The notes beneath the pieces were generated by a model, which saw only the letters and a list, made by a program, of their open reading frames with translations, made no database searches and was not told where the DNA came from. A DNA stretch of 64,000 nt. Origin: an uncultured Pelagibacteraceae bacterium. GTDB lineage: Bacteria; Pseudomonadota; Alphaproteobacteria; Pelagibacterales; Pelagibacteraceae. Location: contig CACFKF010000003.1 of NCBI GenBank assembly GCA_902566775.1, positions 1 to 64,000 of the forward strand, in the 5' to 3' direction. Numbering within the stretch: position 1 is the stretch's first letter; every line of letters starts with the position of its first letter. Made by a program: the position numbers and the translations under genes. This document shows positions 1 through 9,487 of this stretch, piece by piece.

Positions 1-100
1 AAAAAACATCAAAATTTTCTTTTAAATGATCATAAAATGCAGTAGCTGGAATTACATGGCCACCCGAGCCACCAGTGCTTATCAAAATTTTTTTTTTCAT
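1..100 (-). CDS. murG: MurG N-terminal fragment (cut by window edge)
   Basis: The first 33 codons of undecaprenyl-PP-MurNAc-pentapeptide N-acetylglucosamine transferase, which adds GlcNAc to lipid I to make lipid II on the inner face of the cytoplasmic membrane. The fragment begins MKKKILISTGGSGGHVIPA; the glycine-rich GGSGGH loop near residue 10 is the family's hallmark N-terminal motif. The start codon directly follows the ftsW stop (TAA then ATG, no gap), and the gene is the last visible member of the dcw operon. The remainder lies outside the window, so only family membership can be judged. Confidence 0.85.
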   Translation of the reverse strand, partial: MKKKILISTGGSGGHVIPATAFYDHLKENFDVF

Positions 101-1234
101 TTAATAATCAACTCTTCTTTTTGTTAAATTTAAAATAATTCCTGATAAAATTGATGTACTAATAATAGAGGAGCCTCCATAACTTATGTAGGGAAGCGTC
201 ATTCCAGTTGTTGGTAATAATCTAATGTTCACCCCTATATGTATAAGAGTTTGCAACAATATAACTGATATAGATCCCACAAGAATTAACTTTGTTTGAT
301 TGCTATCTTCAGAATATAATTTCTTAAATACATGGTAAACAAAAAACAAAAAAACAATCATCAAAATAATTATAAATAAAACTCCAAACTCTTCGGAAAT
401 TACTGAAACTATATAATCAGTATGAGCTTCTGGCACACGATCTTTTAATGTTCCTTCGCCAATTCCTTTTCCAAAAAAACCTCCACTAATAATTGCCTCT
501 GAAGCTTTTTCTGATTGATAGTTATTTCCTGAACTTGGGTCAAAAAAAGACTTTAATCTGTTAAGAATATAACCAAACTTATTTGAAAAAATATATATTA
601 CTCCTAATAACGATAAACAAAGCAAAACAAAAAGTACAAAAAAAAATATTAAATTTATCCCAGAAATAAAAATTAAACTTAGCCATGTAAGAAAAGTTAA
701 TAAAGTTTGACCTACATCTGGCTGAATTACTAATAGCAAAATAATTGGTGTTAGTATTAAAAAACTTAAAAAAAACTTGTAGTAAATATTTTTGTTATTT
801 TTATAACTTAAAACAGAGGCAAGAATAACAATTAAAAAAGGTTTTAAAAGTTCTATCGGTTGAAATCTTGGTAAAAAAGGAATATCCATCCATCTCTTCG
901 ACCCTTTTACTTCAACTCCAAAAAATGGAACTAAAATTAAAAAAAATAAAAATAATATAAAAAAAAATGTAGATACTCTGGTTAAATCATCATTTTTCAA
1001 AGAGGAAAAAAAAATTATAAAAAAAACTCCGACAAATATAAAAAACAAATGCTTAATAAAAAAATAATAACTATTTGTATTTAGTTTATCAGAAGCAATT
1101 AACGAAGTAGATACAAGTGAAAAAAATAGGCCCAAACCAAACAAAACTATAATTAAAACCAAAACTGTTTTATTAATATTTTTCCACCAATTGTAATAAG
1201 TTTTATAAATTAAGTTATCTGGTAGCATTGACAA
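101..1234 (-). CDS. ftsW: Lipid II polymerase / cell division protein FtsW
   Basis: SEDS-family peptidoglycan glycosyltransferase of the divisome (377 aa), working with FtsI at the septum. About ten hydrophobic segments run through the protein. The C-terminal stretch LLPTTGMTLPYISYGGSS (around residues 340-358) is the strongly conserved SEDS signature. The start at 1234 overlaps the 3' end of murD by 20 bases, and the stop abuts the murG start. The order murD-ftsW-murG is the standard one for this cluster. It could be confused with RodA, but the position between murD and murG favours FtsW. Confidence 0.95.
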   Translation of the reverse strand: MSMLPDNLIYKTYYNWWKNINKTVLVLIIVLFGLGLFFSLVSTSLIASDKLNTNSYYFFIKHLFFIFVGVFFIIFFSSLKNDDLTRVSTFFFILFLFFLILVPFFGVEVKGSKRWMDIPFLPRFQPIELLKPFLIVILASVLSYKNNKNIYYKFFLSFLILTPIILLLVIQPDVGQTLLTFLTWLSLIFISGINLIFFFVLFVLLCLSLLGVIYIFSNKFGYILNRLKSFFDPSSGNNYQSEKASEAIISGGFFGKGIGEGTLKDRVPEAHTDYIVSVISEEFGVLFIIILMIVFLFFVYHVFKKLYSEDSNQTKLILVGSISVILLQTLIHIGVNIRLLPTTGMTLPYISYGGSSIISTSILSGIILNLTKRRVDY

Positions 1235-2540
1235 TCTCTTTAACTTTATACTTTTTTAAAAGAAAATTGAAGTACTTGCCGCGTTCTTCAAAATTTTTAA
1301 AACTATCAAAAGAAGCTGCTGCTGGACTAAACAAAACAGTTCTATGTAAATCATCTCTGGTGTTATTTATTTCCTTTAAAACTTGCTTAACTGCAGTATT
1401 TAGATCTTTAAAATAATAATATGATATTTTATTTTTGAATTTCTTAACGAAAAAATTTTTATTTTTTCCAAAAATATAGGCTTTAATATTTTTACACTCA
1501 TTTTTTTTTAGAGTAAATTTATCTCCTAATTTTCCGATCCCTCCAACTAGCCAATAAACTTTTTTTAAGACTTTAAGAATATTCATAGTTGATGCAAAAG
1601 TTGTTGCCTTGGAATCATTTATAAATGTAATTTTATTACTGTTGTAAATAATTTGTTGTCTATATTTTAAGCCTTTAAATTTATTAATTATTTTAAAAAT
1701 TTTATTTTCTTTTAATTTTAATTTTTTACTTATAGAAAAAATAAAAGATAAATTTTCTCTGTTTCCTTGTGAAAAAAAATAAGGATTTACAACTTTTTTA
1801 TTAAAACTATTTGTTAACTTGGGATTTACATTAATTAATTTAGAAAAAAATTTACTTTTATTAATTTTGTTTTTTAAATATCTGTCCTTACTATTTACAA
1901 AGGCAAAATCTTTTTTTGATTGATTTGTTATTAATTTAAATTTTGCACTAACATAATTTTTTATTGAACCATGTCTTTCTACATGATCTGGGGAAATGTT
2001 TAATATTACTGCATAATTAGTTTTAAATAATTTACTATAAGCTATTTGATAAGAAGAGGCTTCAACAACAAATAAAGTATTTTTTGATATTTTACTTTGA
2101 GACAAAATAGGATTTCCTATATTACCACACAATCTAGAGTCTTTTTTGTGATCTTTTAATATTAAATCTAAAAGTTTTGCTGTTGTCGATTTGCCATTGG
2201 TACCAGTAATTGTAATAATCCTGTTTTTTGGGTGATGACTATAAAATATATCTAAATCAGTAATGATTTTTTTTTGGTTTTTTTTAAGATAATTTTTTAA
2301 ATCACACTTATTGATATTTATACCTGGACTAATAAGTATAAAATCAAATTTACTTCTTTGTATTTTATTTCTGTCTAATAATAATTTTTTTAAATCTTTT
2401 TTAATAAAAATATTTTTATTATCATCATATAAATAAATTTGATTATTTTTTTTTAAATATTTATATCCTGAAATACCAGTTTTACCCATTCCATATATTA
2501 AAAATTTTTTTTTATAAAAAATCTTGTTGTAAAGATCCAT
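1215..2540 (-). CDS. murD: UDP-N-acetylmuramoyl-L-alanine--D-glutamate ligase
   Basis: Cytoplasmic Mur ligase adding D-Glu to UDP-MurNAc-L-Ala. The ATP-binding loop TGTNGKST is present in the first third, followed by the Mur ligase central and C-terminal domains. The reading frame is open up to an ATG at 2597, but I choose the internal ATG at 2540 (protein starting MDLYNKIFYKKK, 441 aa): it forms a TAATG stop-start overlap with mraY, and the 19 extra residues of the longer form would lie entirely within mraY and look unlike an N-terminus. The N-terminal Rossmann motif YGMGKTGISG then lies about 15 residues in, as expected. Confidence 0.92.
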   Translation of the reverse strand: MDLYNKIFYKKKFLIYGMGKTGISGYKYLKKNNQIYLYDDNKNIFIKKDLKKLLLDRNKIQRSKFDFILISPGININKCDLKNYLKKNQKKIITDLDIFYSHHPKNRIITITGTNGKSTTAKLLDLILKDHKKDSRLCGNIGNPILSQSKISKNTLFVVEASSYQIAYSKLFKTNYAVILNISPDHVERHGSIKNYVSAKFKLITNQSKKDFAFVNSKDRYLKNKINKSKFFSKLINVNPKLTNSFNKKVVNPYFFSQGNRENLSFIFSISKKLKLKENKIFKIINKFKGLKYRQQIIYNSNKITFINDSKATTFASTMNILKVLKKVYWLVGGIGKLGDKFTLKKNECKNIKAYIFGKNKNFFVKKFKNKISYYYFKDLNTAVKQVLKEINNTRDDLHRTVLFSPAAASFDSFKNFEERGKYFNFLLKKYKVKEIVNATR

Positions 2541-3625
2541 TATCTTAATTTTAAAGTAGCTAGACCAATCATTGCTAAAATAATTGAAATAATCCAAAAT
2601 CTAACCACTACTGTTGACTCGGCCCAGCCTTTTTTTTCAAAATGATGATGTATTGGAGCCATTTTAAAAACTCTTTTACCTGTTAATTTATAAGATAAAA
2701 CTTGAACAATAACTGACACTGCTTCTAACACAAATAATCCACCAGTAATCGCCAAAACTATTTCGTGCTTAGTGATAATGCCAACAGTTCCCAAAGATCC
2801 ACCTAGCGCCAAGGATCCTGTATCTCCCATAAAAATTTTAGCTGGAGGTGCATTAAACCATAAAAATCCAAGGCAAGCCCCAATTATTGATCCCAAAAAA
2901 ATAGCAACCTCCCCAACTCCTTCGATATATGGAATTTGAAGATATTCTGAAAAAACAATGTTACCTGTAATATAGCTTATAAAAGCAAAACATGAGGCTA
3001 CGAGAATAACTGGAACAGTGGCCAAGCCATCCAATCCATCAGTTAAATTAACTGCGTTAGAAGATCCAACAATTATAAAAGCGGCAAAAGGAATAAAAAA
3101 CCAACCAAGATTTATCAATAAATTTTTAAAAAATGGAAAATATAAATATTCTAAGTCAGGATGGTCTGAAAAATTAATTAATATAAGAATACCCAAAACA
3201 GCAATTAAAATTTGGATTATTATTTTAAAATAAAATGAGACACCAGATGAGTTATTATGCTTAATTTTTTTATAATCGTCATATGCTCCTAATAATCCAA
3301 ATCCAGCAACAACAAATATTAATGTCCAGATATATGGGTTAGATAAGTTGCACCACAAAAAAACACTGGAAAAAAGACCTATTAAAATTAAAACGCCTCC
3401 CATTGTCGGTGTTCCAATTTTTTTAATTATATGCTCACCAGGTCCGTCTTCTCTGATTGGGTTGGTAATATGTTTTGCAGAAAAAAAATTTATAAACGGT
3501 GTTCCTATTAAAAAAACTACAGCCATTGAAGTAAACATTGCCAATCCAGTTCTTACTGTTAAATATTTAAAAACATTAAGAAATGAAAAAATATCTACAT
3601 AATTTAAAATTAATTTATAAAGCAT
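2540..3625 (-). CDS. mraY: Phospho-N-acetylmuramoyl-pentapeptide transferase
   Basis: Integral membrane enzyme (361 aa) that transfers phospho-MurNAc-pentapeptide from UDP to undecaprenyl phosphate, making lipid I. Family signatures are visible: NLTDGLDGLA with its catalytic aspartates, FMGDTGSLALGG, and the histidine-rich loop PIHHHFEKKGW. Around ten hydrophobic segments are present, and the length is typical of the family. The start overlaps the murE-murF stop by 11 bases and the stop overlaps the murD start by one base, so translation of these genes is probably coupled. Confidence 0.96.
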   Translation of the reverse strand: MLYKLILNYVDIFSFLNVFKYLTVRTGLAMFTSMAVVFLIGTPFINFFSAKHITNPIREDGPGEHIIKKIGTPTMGGVLILIGLFSSVFLWCNLSNPYIWTLIFVVAGFGLLGAYDDYKKIKHNNSSGVSFYFKIIIQILIAVLGILILINFSDHPDLEYLYFPFFKNLLINLGWFFIPFAAFIIVGSSNAVNLTDGLDGLATVPVILVASCFAFISYITGNIVFSEYLQIPYIEGVGEVAIFLGSIIGACLGFLWFNAPPAKIFMGDTGSLALGGSLGTVGIITKHEIVLAITGGLFVLEAVSVIVQVLSYKLTGKRVFKMAPIHHHFEKKGWAESTVVVRFWIISIILAMIGLATLKLR

Positions 3626-6467
3626 TAAGATTTCCTTTTTTTAAATTATTTGCAAGATTGTGTAGTCCGGTTAAATTAGAACCTTTAATCATCAAGTAAT
3701 CATTATTATTAATATTATTTTTAATCAAACTAATAATTTGATTTTTATTTTTTAAAACTAAACCTCTTTTTTTTGGAATTATTTTATTAAAAGTATGTTT
3801 AATATTATTACCATAAACGTATACATTATCTATTTTTGATGTGTTTATGCACTTAGCTAAATCTTCATGTAATTTTTTTGAATGTTTTCCTAATTCCAAC
3901 ATATCGCTAAGTATTAAGTTTTTTTTATTTGAACCTTTTTGAATTAAATCAAAATTTTTAATTGCAGAACTTACCGATAATGGATTTGCATTATAACTTT
4001 CATCTATAAATTTAATAATTTTTCTTTTAATTTTTATTTCTGAAATATCACCTCTACCTTTTGGAATTTTATATTGATAAAAAATATTTTCATTTAATTT
4101 GTCTATATCTTTAAATAAAGAAATTACAGTCGTTGCAGCCAATATATTTTTAAGATTAGTTTCAAAAATAGATTTTACAAAAAAAACTTTTTCTTTTTTA
4201 TTTATATTTATTTTAATTTTAAATTTATTTTTTTCTTTGACAATTTTTTTTATATAAACATTTGCTGTTCTTTTATTTAAGCTAAATGAGTATATTTTTA
4301 ATTTTTTATGTATTGCCAATTTTTTATGTTTTTTAAAAAAACTATCATCTGCATTTAAAACTATTGATCCATTTTTATTAATATTTTTGATTATTTCGGC
4401 TTTAGCTTTTGCTATTTGATCTATGTTTTTAAAATTTTTAGCGTGAGCATATGAAATATTTGTTATTACTGCCAGATCTGGCTTAATAATATTGCTTAAA
4501 AAATCTATTTCTCCACCTTTATTCATTCCAACTTCAAAAATTCCAAAATCATCATTTTTATTTATATTAAATAAACTTAAAGGAACGCCATATTTATTAT
4601 TATAAGATTTAGGTGAGTAAGTTACTTTTCCAATTTTACTAATTGTATTGGCCAAAAGTTCTTTTAATGAAGTTTTTCCACAACTTCCAGTAATTGCAAT
4701 AATTTTTGCATTTGATAAAAGCCTTATTTTTTTTGAAATATTTGTTAAAGATTTTAAACTGTCTTTAACCAACAATTGTTTTGATCGAATTTTTGATTTA
4801 TCAATTCTATTTACAACTGCAAGTGAAGCACCTTTTTTAAAAGATTCGTTAATAAAAAAATTTCCATCTTTTTTTTTTCCTTTAATTGCAAAAAAAATAT
4901 CATTTTTTTTTATTTCTTTAGAATTTATTGAAGCTTTATTAATTTTAGAATTAATATTTATTTGGTTTTTAAATTCTTCATTTAAAATATTTATTTTCCA
5001 ATTTTTTGACAAATATTTATTTCTCCTTTTAATATATTTTAGAATAATTTTTTTATCTGAAAATTTTTTTATGTAATTGCCATAATCTTGATCTTCTTCG
5101 TGGCCTTTACCCGCAACCAACAATATTTCTCCTGAATTTAAACTTTCTATAGCAGTAAATATTGCTTTTTCTCTATTAAAAATTTCAAATAATTTTTCTT
5201 TTTTAATCGATTTTTTAATAGCTAATCTAATTGTTTTAGGGTTTTCAAATCTGGGGTTATCGTCAGTTAAATAAACTTTATTACAAAATTTATTTGCTAT
5301 TTTCCCCATCTGTGATCTTTTAGCCTTGTCTCTATTTCCTCCACAGCCAAATACAATTGAAATTTTTCTATTTGAAAATTGCTCTTGAATATTTTGCAAA
5401 CAATTTTTAAGAGCATCTGGGGTGTGAGCATAATCTAAAATTACTGTTGAGTTATTTTTTAATTGTCCTACTTTTTCAAATCTTCCATTTACATTTGTAA
5501 TTTTATCAATTATTTTAACTAGTTTTTCAAATTTTAAACCACTTTTTTCTGCAGCAATCATCGCCATTAAAATATTTTTTATTTGAGCTTTTCCAATTAA
5601 ATTGACGTTTATTAAGTAAATTTTATTTTTGTACTTAATTTGGAATATTTGTTTATCCTCTTTATATTTGTGTTGTATTAATTTTAAAGAACTATTAACT
5701 GATCCAATTGTAGTGATTTTTAATTTTTTTCTTTTTGTAATATTTTTTATATTTTTGTACTCAGGAATATTGATATCGGTTATTACATTTGAATTTTTTT
5801 TAAGTAAATTTTTGAATAAAAATAATTTTGAATTTAAATAATCTTTATATGACTTATGATAATCTAAATGGTCACGAGATAAATTTGTAAAAATACCTAT
5901 TTTGAAATTTAGCCCATCTAATCTATGCTGTTTTAAACCATGGCTAGAAGCCTCTAAAATTACATTATCAATCTCATGCCTTTTGAATTTTTGTAGATGT
6001 TTATTCAGCGAAATAGGATCTAAAGTAGTATTATTTATCTTTAAATTAGCATTATGAGTTTTCACACCAAGAGTTCCTAAAGATGCTACTTTTTTATTAT
6101 TTAATTTTAAAATTTGGAAATAAAAGTCAGCAACTGAAGATTTTCCATTTGTTCCTGTAACTGCTACTAAATTTTGTGGTTTATTTTTATAAAATTTTGA
6201 AGCAACTTCTGATAATAATTTTCTTGAATTATTCGTTTTTATATAAAGAATTCTATTCTTTTTTCCTTGCAAATTTAAATTAGAAACTATTGTAGTTGCT
6301 CCTTTTTTGATTGCTTCTTCAATGTATTGATTGGCATTTATACTGGTTCCCCTAATTGCAAAAAAAATATTATTTTTTTTCACGTTTTTGCTATTAAAAC
6401 TTAACCCAGAAAAAAAATGGTTTCTATTTTTTTGATTTACATTTTTAAAAAATTTTCCAACAAACAT
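3615..6467 (-). CDS. murEF: MurE-MurF fusion: meso-DAP-adding and D-Ala-D-Ala-adding ligase
   Basis: A single 950-residue reading frame that joins two successive Mur ligases. Residues 1 to about 480 are MurE: P-loop GTNGKSS at 105-111, the meso-diaminopimelate specificity motif DNPR at 403-406, and GKGHE at 453-457. Residues from about 490 onward are MurF: a second ligase N-domain, P-loop GSCGKTS at 594-600, and DESYNANP further on. The two halves are separated by a short lysine-rich linker with no stop or internal restart visible. The combined length equals two full ligases, so neither looks truncated. The fusion would perform steps 3 and 4 of UDP-MurNAc-pentapeptide synthesis. MurE-MurF fusions are known in some other proteobacteria. 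Confidence 0.95.
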   Translation of the reverse strand: MFVGKFFKNVNQKNRNHFFSGLSFNSKNVKKNNIFFAIRGTSINANQYIEEAIKKGATTIVSNLNLQGKKNRILYIKTNNSRKLLSEVASKFYKNKPQNLVAVTGTNGKSSVADFYFQILKLNNKKVASLGTLGVKTHNANLKINNTTLDPISLNKHLQKFKRHEIDNVILEASSHGLKQHRLDGLNFKIGIFTNLSRDHLDYHKSYKDYLNSKLFLFKNLLKKNSNVITDINIPEYKNIKNITKRKKLKITTIGSVNSSLKLIQHKYKEDKQIFQIKYKNKIYLINVNLIGKAQIKNILMAMIAAEKSGLKFEKLVKIIDKITNVNGRFEKVGQLKNNSTVILDYAHTPDALKNCLQNIQEQFSNRKISIVFGCGGNRDKAKRSQMGKIANKFCNKVYLTDDNPRFENPKTIRLAIKKSIKKEKLFEIFNREKAIFTAIESLNSGEILLVAGKGHEEDQDYGNYIKKFSDKKIILKYIKRRNKYLSKNWKINILNEEFKNQININSKINKASINSKEIKKNDIFFAIKGKKKDGNFFINESFKKGASLAVVNRIDKSKIRSKQLLVKDSLKSLTNISKKIRLLSNAKIIAITGSCGKTSLKELLANTISKIGKVTYSPKSYNNKYGVPLSLFNINKNDDFGIFEVGMNKGGEIDFLSNIIKPDLAVITNISYAHAKNFKNIDQIAKAKAEIIKNINKNGSIVLNADDSFFKKHKKLAIHKKLKIYSFSLNKRTANVYIKKIVKEKNKFKIKININKKEKVFFVKSIFETNLKNILAATTVISLFKDIDKLNENIFYQYKIPKGRGDISEIKIKRKIIKFIDESYNANPLSVSSAIKNFDLIQKGSNKKNLILSDMLELGKHSKKLHEDLAKCINTSKIDNVYVYGNNIKHTFNKIIPKKRGLVLKNKNQIISLIKNNINNNDYLMIKGSNLTGLHNLANNLKKGNLNAL

Positions 6468-6472
6468 AGACG

Positions 6473-8161
6473 CTAATTAAATTCTACGTATTTTGTGGCT
6501 AAAATTGGCCCAATTTTTTCTATGATTTTGCCTGCAATTTCAACTGATGTCCAACCAGCTGTATTTCTCCAATTTCCTTTGTAAGGAGACCTTCCATCTC
6601 TATAGTGATAAACATATTCTTTATTAGGCTTAGGTTCATCTAATAAAACAATTAAAACATATTTTGGCTTTGATGTTGGAAAAATTGCTGCAAATGTATT
6701 TACTTTGCTTTTTGAATAAACTCCATTAATTGATTTTTGAGCTGTACCAGTTTTGCCACCAACTTCATAACCAGTAACATTTGCAAATTCTGCCGTACCT
6801 TCTTTAGTAGATACTATTTTCCTTAAAATTTTATTTACTTTCTCAGAAACTCCTTCTTTTAATAATCTTTTTTTTTGTATTTTGCTGTCTATTGGCCTTT
6901 TAATTAATGTTGGTTTGATGTCATAACCGCCATTGACAACTATTGAATATCCTTTTGCCAATTGTAAAAGAGTAGTAGTAATGCCATGTCCAAAAGATGA
7001 TGTTGCAAGCTTACATTTTCCCCATTTAGAAGAAATTGGCTGACCAACTTCTTCAATATCAAATTCTATTTTATTTAGAACTCCAATACTTTCTAAAAAA
7101 AGTTTAAATTTTTCTATTCCTACTTTTTGTCCAATTCTTACGGATCCAATATTTCCAGATCTTATCAAAATTTGTTCTGCTGTTAAATTCGTAGGCATTT
7201 TATCATCATATTCTCCAATAGGTCTTCCTCCGCAATAAATTTTTTTTTTTAAATTTATAAATTTTGTTTCGGGTTCAACCTCTCCCTCATTTAAACCTGC
7301 TGCAAATGTAAAAGTTTTAAAGACTGAACCAAATTCATAAACTCCTTTGGTCACTCTGTTAATATAATTGACATCTTTAATATCTTGTCTTTTGTTAAGA
7401 TTAAAATCTGGCAATGAAACCATGGAAAGTATGTTTCCATTATTAACATCCATAAGAATTGAGGCACTTCCAATATTTTGAAATATTTCTTGAGCTTTAA
7501 TTAGTTCTTTTCTTATTAAAAATTGAATATCAGTATCAACAGTTAATTTTAATGGATCATGTATTTTTTTTAATTCATAGTCAAAAAATTTTTCAATTCC
7601 AGAAATACCATTGTTGTCATCATCGATTTGACCAATAATATGGCTGAACAAGTTTTTTTGAGGATATATTCTTGTTATTTGTTCTTCAAATTCTATGGAT
7701 TTATCACCTAAGTTTCGTAATCTTTCAATTTGATCTTGCCTAAGTTCTTTTTGAATTCGAAAATATTTTTTTTTTTTAATTCTTTTTTTTATATTGCTAA
7801 AATCTTTATCTGGAAAAATTAGTTGTAAATTAATTAAAAGTTTTTTTTCATGAATAATTAAATTAGGACGAATACCAACTGTTAAAGTATTAACAGTTTT
7901 AGCAATAAAATTTTCATTTCTATCTACTATATCGGCTCTAAAATTTGTTTGAGCTAGATTTATTTTTTTATGTAAAATTTTTGAACTTAAAGAACCTAAA
8001 TAAAAAACTTTTATTGAATAAATTAAACAAATCATTAAAAAAATGAAAAAAATGAAAGCAATTCTGTTAAATGAAATATTTAAATTAGATTTATTTTCTT
8101 TAAATGAAAATTCATTTTCATAACTTTCTAAAGTTAAATTCTCTATATCTTTTTTATTCAT
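6473..8161 (-). CDS. ftsI: Septal peptidoglycan transpeptidase FtsI (PBP3)
   Basis: Class B penicillin-binding protein (562 aa) cross-linking peptidoglycan at the division septum. A short cytoplasmic N-terminus precedes one membrane anchor (about residues 33-50), then a dimerisation domain and the transpeptidase domain. Active-site motifs: S279-V-F-K282, an SGN triad near residue 336, and KTGT in GGKTGTAQ. The start overlaps ftsL by 8 bases and the stop lies 5 bases upstream of the murE-murF start. Position and motifs agree fully with FtsI. Confidence 0.95.
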   Translation of the reverse strand: MNKKDIENLTLESYENEFSFKENKSNLNISFNRIAFIFFIFLMICLIYSIKVFYLGSLSSKILHKKINLAQTNFRADIVDRNENFIAKTVNTLTVGIRPNLIIHEKKLLINLQLIFPDKDFSNIKKRIKKKKYFRIQKELRQDQIERLRNLGDKSIEFEEQITRIYPQKNLFSHIIGQIDDDNNGISGIEKFFDYELKKIHDPLKLTVDTDIQFLIRKELIKAQEIFQNIGSASILMDVNNGNILSMVSLPDFNLNKRQDIKDVNYINRVTKGVYEFGSVFKTFTFAAGLNEGEVEPETKFINLKKKIYCGGRPIGEYDDKMPTNLTAEQILIRSGNIGSVRIGQKVGIEKFKLFLESIGVLNKIEFDIEEVGQPISSKWGKCKLATSSFGHGITTTLLQLAKGYSIVVNGGYDIKPTLIKRPIDSKIQKKRLLKEGVSEKVNKILRKIVSTKEGTAEFANVTGYEVGGKTGTAQKSINGVYSKSKVNTFAAIFPTSKPKYVLIVLLDEPKPNKEYVYHYRDGRSPYKGNWRNTAGWTSVEIAGKIIEKIGPILATKYVEFN

Positions 8162-8462
8162 TCTTGAAATCTATAAACTGTTTAACTTGAATCTCATCTT
8201 CAACTAAAGTTATTTTCTTTAAATCTTTAATATCAACCTCTTTTAACTCGTTTTCAAAATACGTTGACTGATATTCCATTAGTTTTTCTGGCGAACTTAA
8301 ATAATTAAAATCCAACAAAACCATTTCATATTTTTGTTCTAATATTCTCAAATTTTCATTTATATCATAGATTTGTTTTTCCATATCCTTAGTAGAATTT
8401 TTAGTTATAGTTGTAAAAATTAATAACAAAAAAATTGATAAAATAAGAATTAATTTTTTCAT
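8154..8462 (-). CDS. ftsL: Cell division protein FtsL-like
   Basis: Small bitopic membrane protein (102 aa) between rsmH and ftsI, the usual location of ftsL. One N-terminal transmembrane segment (about residues 3-19, [17 protein letters not shown]) is followed by a predicted coiled coil (about 28-60) ending in a conserved-looking SPEKLMEYQ segment. FtsL proteins are poorly conserved in sequence, so the call rests on size, topology and position. In the divisome FtsL bridges FtsB/FtsQ and the FtsW-FtsI pair. Its start overlaps the rsmH stop by 4 bases. Confidence 0.8.
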   Translation of the reverse strand: MKKLILILSIFLLLIFTTITKNSTKDMEKQIYDINENLRILEQKYEMVLLDFNYLSSPEKLMEYQSTYFENELKEVDIKDLKKITLVEDEIQVKQFIDFKNE

Positions 8463-9469
8463 AACTTTCTAGAAAAATTTTCAATTTCTAATAAATAATT
8501 AAATTTTTTCAAAATCTCTTTTTCAAAATTAAGTACATTTTTTTCTTTAATAGCAAATCTTAATTTGGCTGACCTAGATAGAACATTTTCTTCCAATTCC
8601 TTATTAGAAGGAATAATTGGTTTTCTATTTATTATTTTAAATAAATTATCTTCTTCATTTATTTTAGGCATATATCTTGAAATGCTCCTCTTTTCTGACA
8701 AACTTTTGAAGAAAAATTTTACAATTTTATCTTCTAAAGAATGAAAAGTCACAACTACAATTTTTCCTCCTGGCTTTAAAATTTTTGTTGCATTTATCAG
8801 GCCAAAAATTAATTCACTTATTTCTTTGTTAACAAAAATTCTTAAGGATTGAAAAATTTTCGTTGCAACATGTATTTTATAATATTTTGTTTTTTTTGAA
8901 GATTTAATTATTCTTACTAGTTCTTGTGTGTCTATTTTTTTTTTTTCTCTATTTTTTATAATTTTAGAAGCTATTTTTTTACTATCTTTTTCTTCTCCAA
9001 AAAATTTAAATACTTTTTCAAGCTCATTTTTATCTAATTTGTGTATCACATCTTTTGCCGAAAAATCGTTTATACCCATTTTCATATTTAAATCTCCATG
9101 GCTATTAAAAGAAAGACCTTTGTTCATGTCCTTAATTTGTGTGTGCGAGTACCCAAGATCGAATATTATGCTATTAATATCTTCTTTATCTAATTCCATT
9201 TTTTCTAAAAAACTAAATTTTTTATTTTTAAAATAAAATCTTTTTCCAAATTTTTTTTCTAATGTTGAAGAAATTTTTATAGATTCTGGATCTCTGTCTA
9301 GAGCTATTACTTTAGTTTTTGGATATTCTAAAATTCTTTTTGTGTAACCGCCCTGTCCAAATGTACAATCGATAAACGTGCCACCATATTGAGGGGTAAT
9401 AATACTAATTATTTCATTGATCAGAACCGGATAATGTTTTTTTTTTTCCGGAAATATGGTGGCATTCAT
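8459..9469 (-). CDS. rsmH: 16S rRNA (cytosine1402-N4)-methyltransferase
   Basis: SAM-dependent methyltransferase (336 aa, formerly MraW) that modifies C1402 in the 16S rRNA decoding site. The SAM-binding motif [12 protein letters not shown] lies near residues 33-44, and HYPVLINEI near the N-terminus is typical of the family. Also visible are [10 protein letters not shown] and the C-terminal [12 protein letters not shown] block. It sits between ftsZ (upstream, 18 bases away) and ftsL (4-base overlap). In most bacteria it follows mraZ directly; here ftsZ intervenes. Confidence 0.95.
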   Translation of the reverse strand: MNATIFPEKKKHYPVLINEIISIITPQYGGTFIDCTFGQGGYTKRILEYPKTKVIALDRDPESIKISSTLEKKFGKRFYFKNKKFSFLEKMELDKEDINSIIFDLGYSHTQIKDMNKGLSFNSHGDLNMKMGINDFSAKDVIHKLDKNELEKVFKFFGEEKDSKKIASKIIKNREKKKIDTQELVRIIKSSKKTKYYKIHVATKIFQSLRIFVNKEISELIFGLINATKILKPGGKIVVVTFHSLEDKIVKFFFKSLSEKRSISRYMPKINEEDNLFKIINRKPIIPSNKELEENVLSRSAKLRFAIKEKNVLNFEKEILKKFNYLLEIENFSRKL

Positions 9470-9487
9470 TTATTTTTTCGAAGATCA

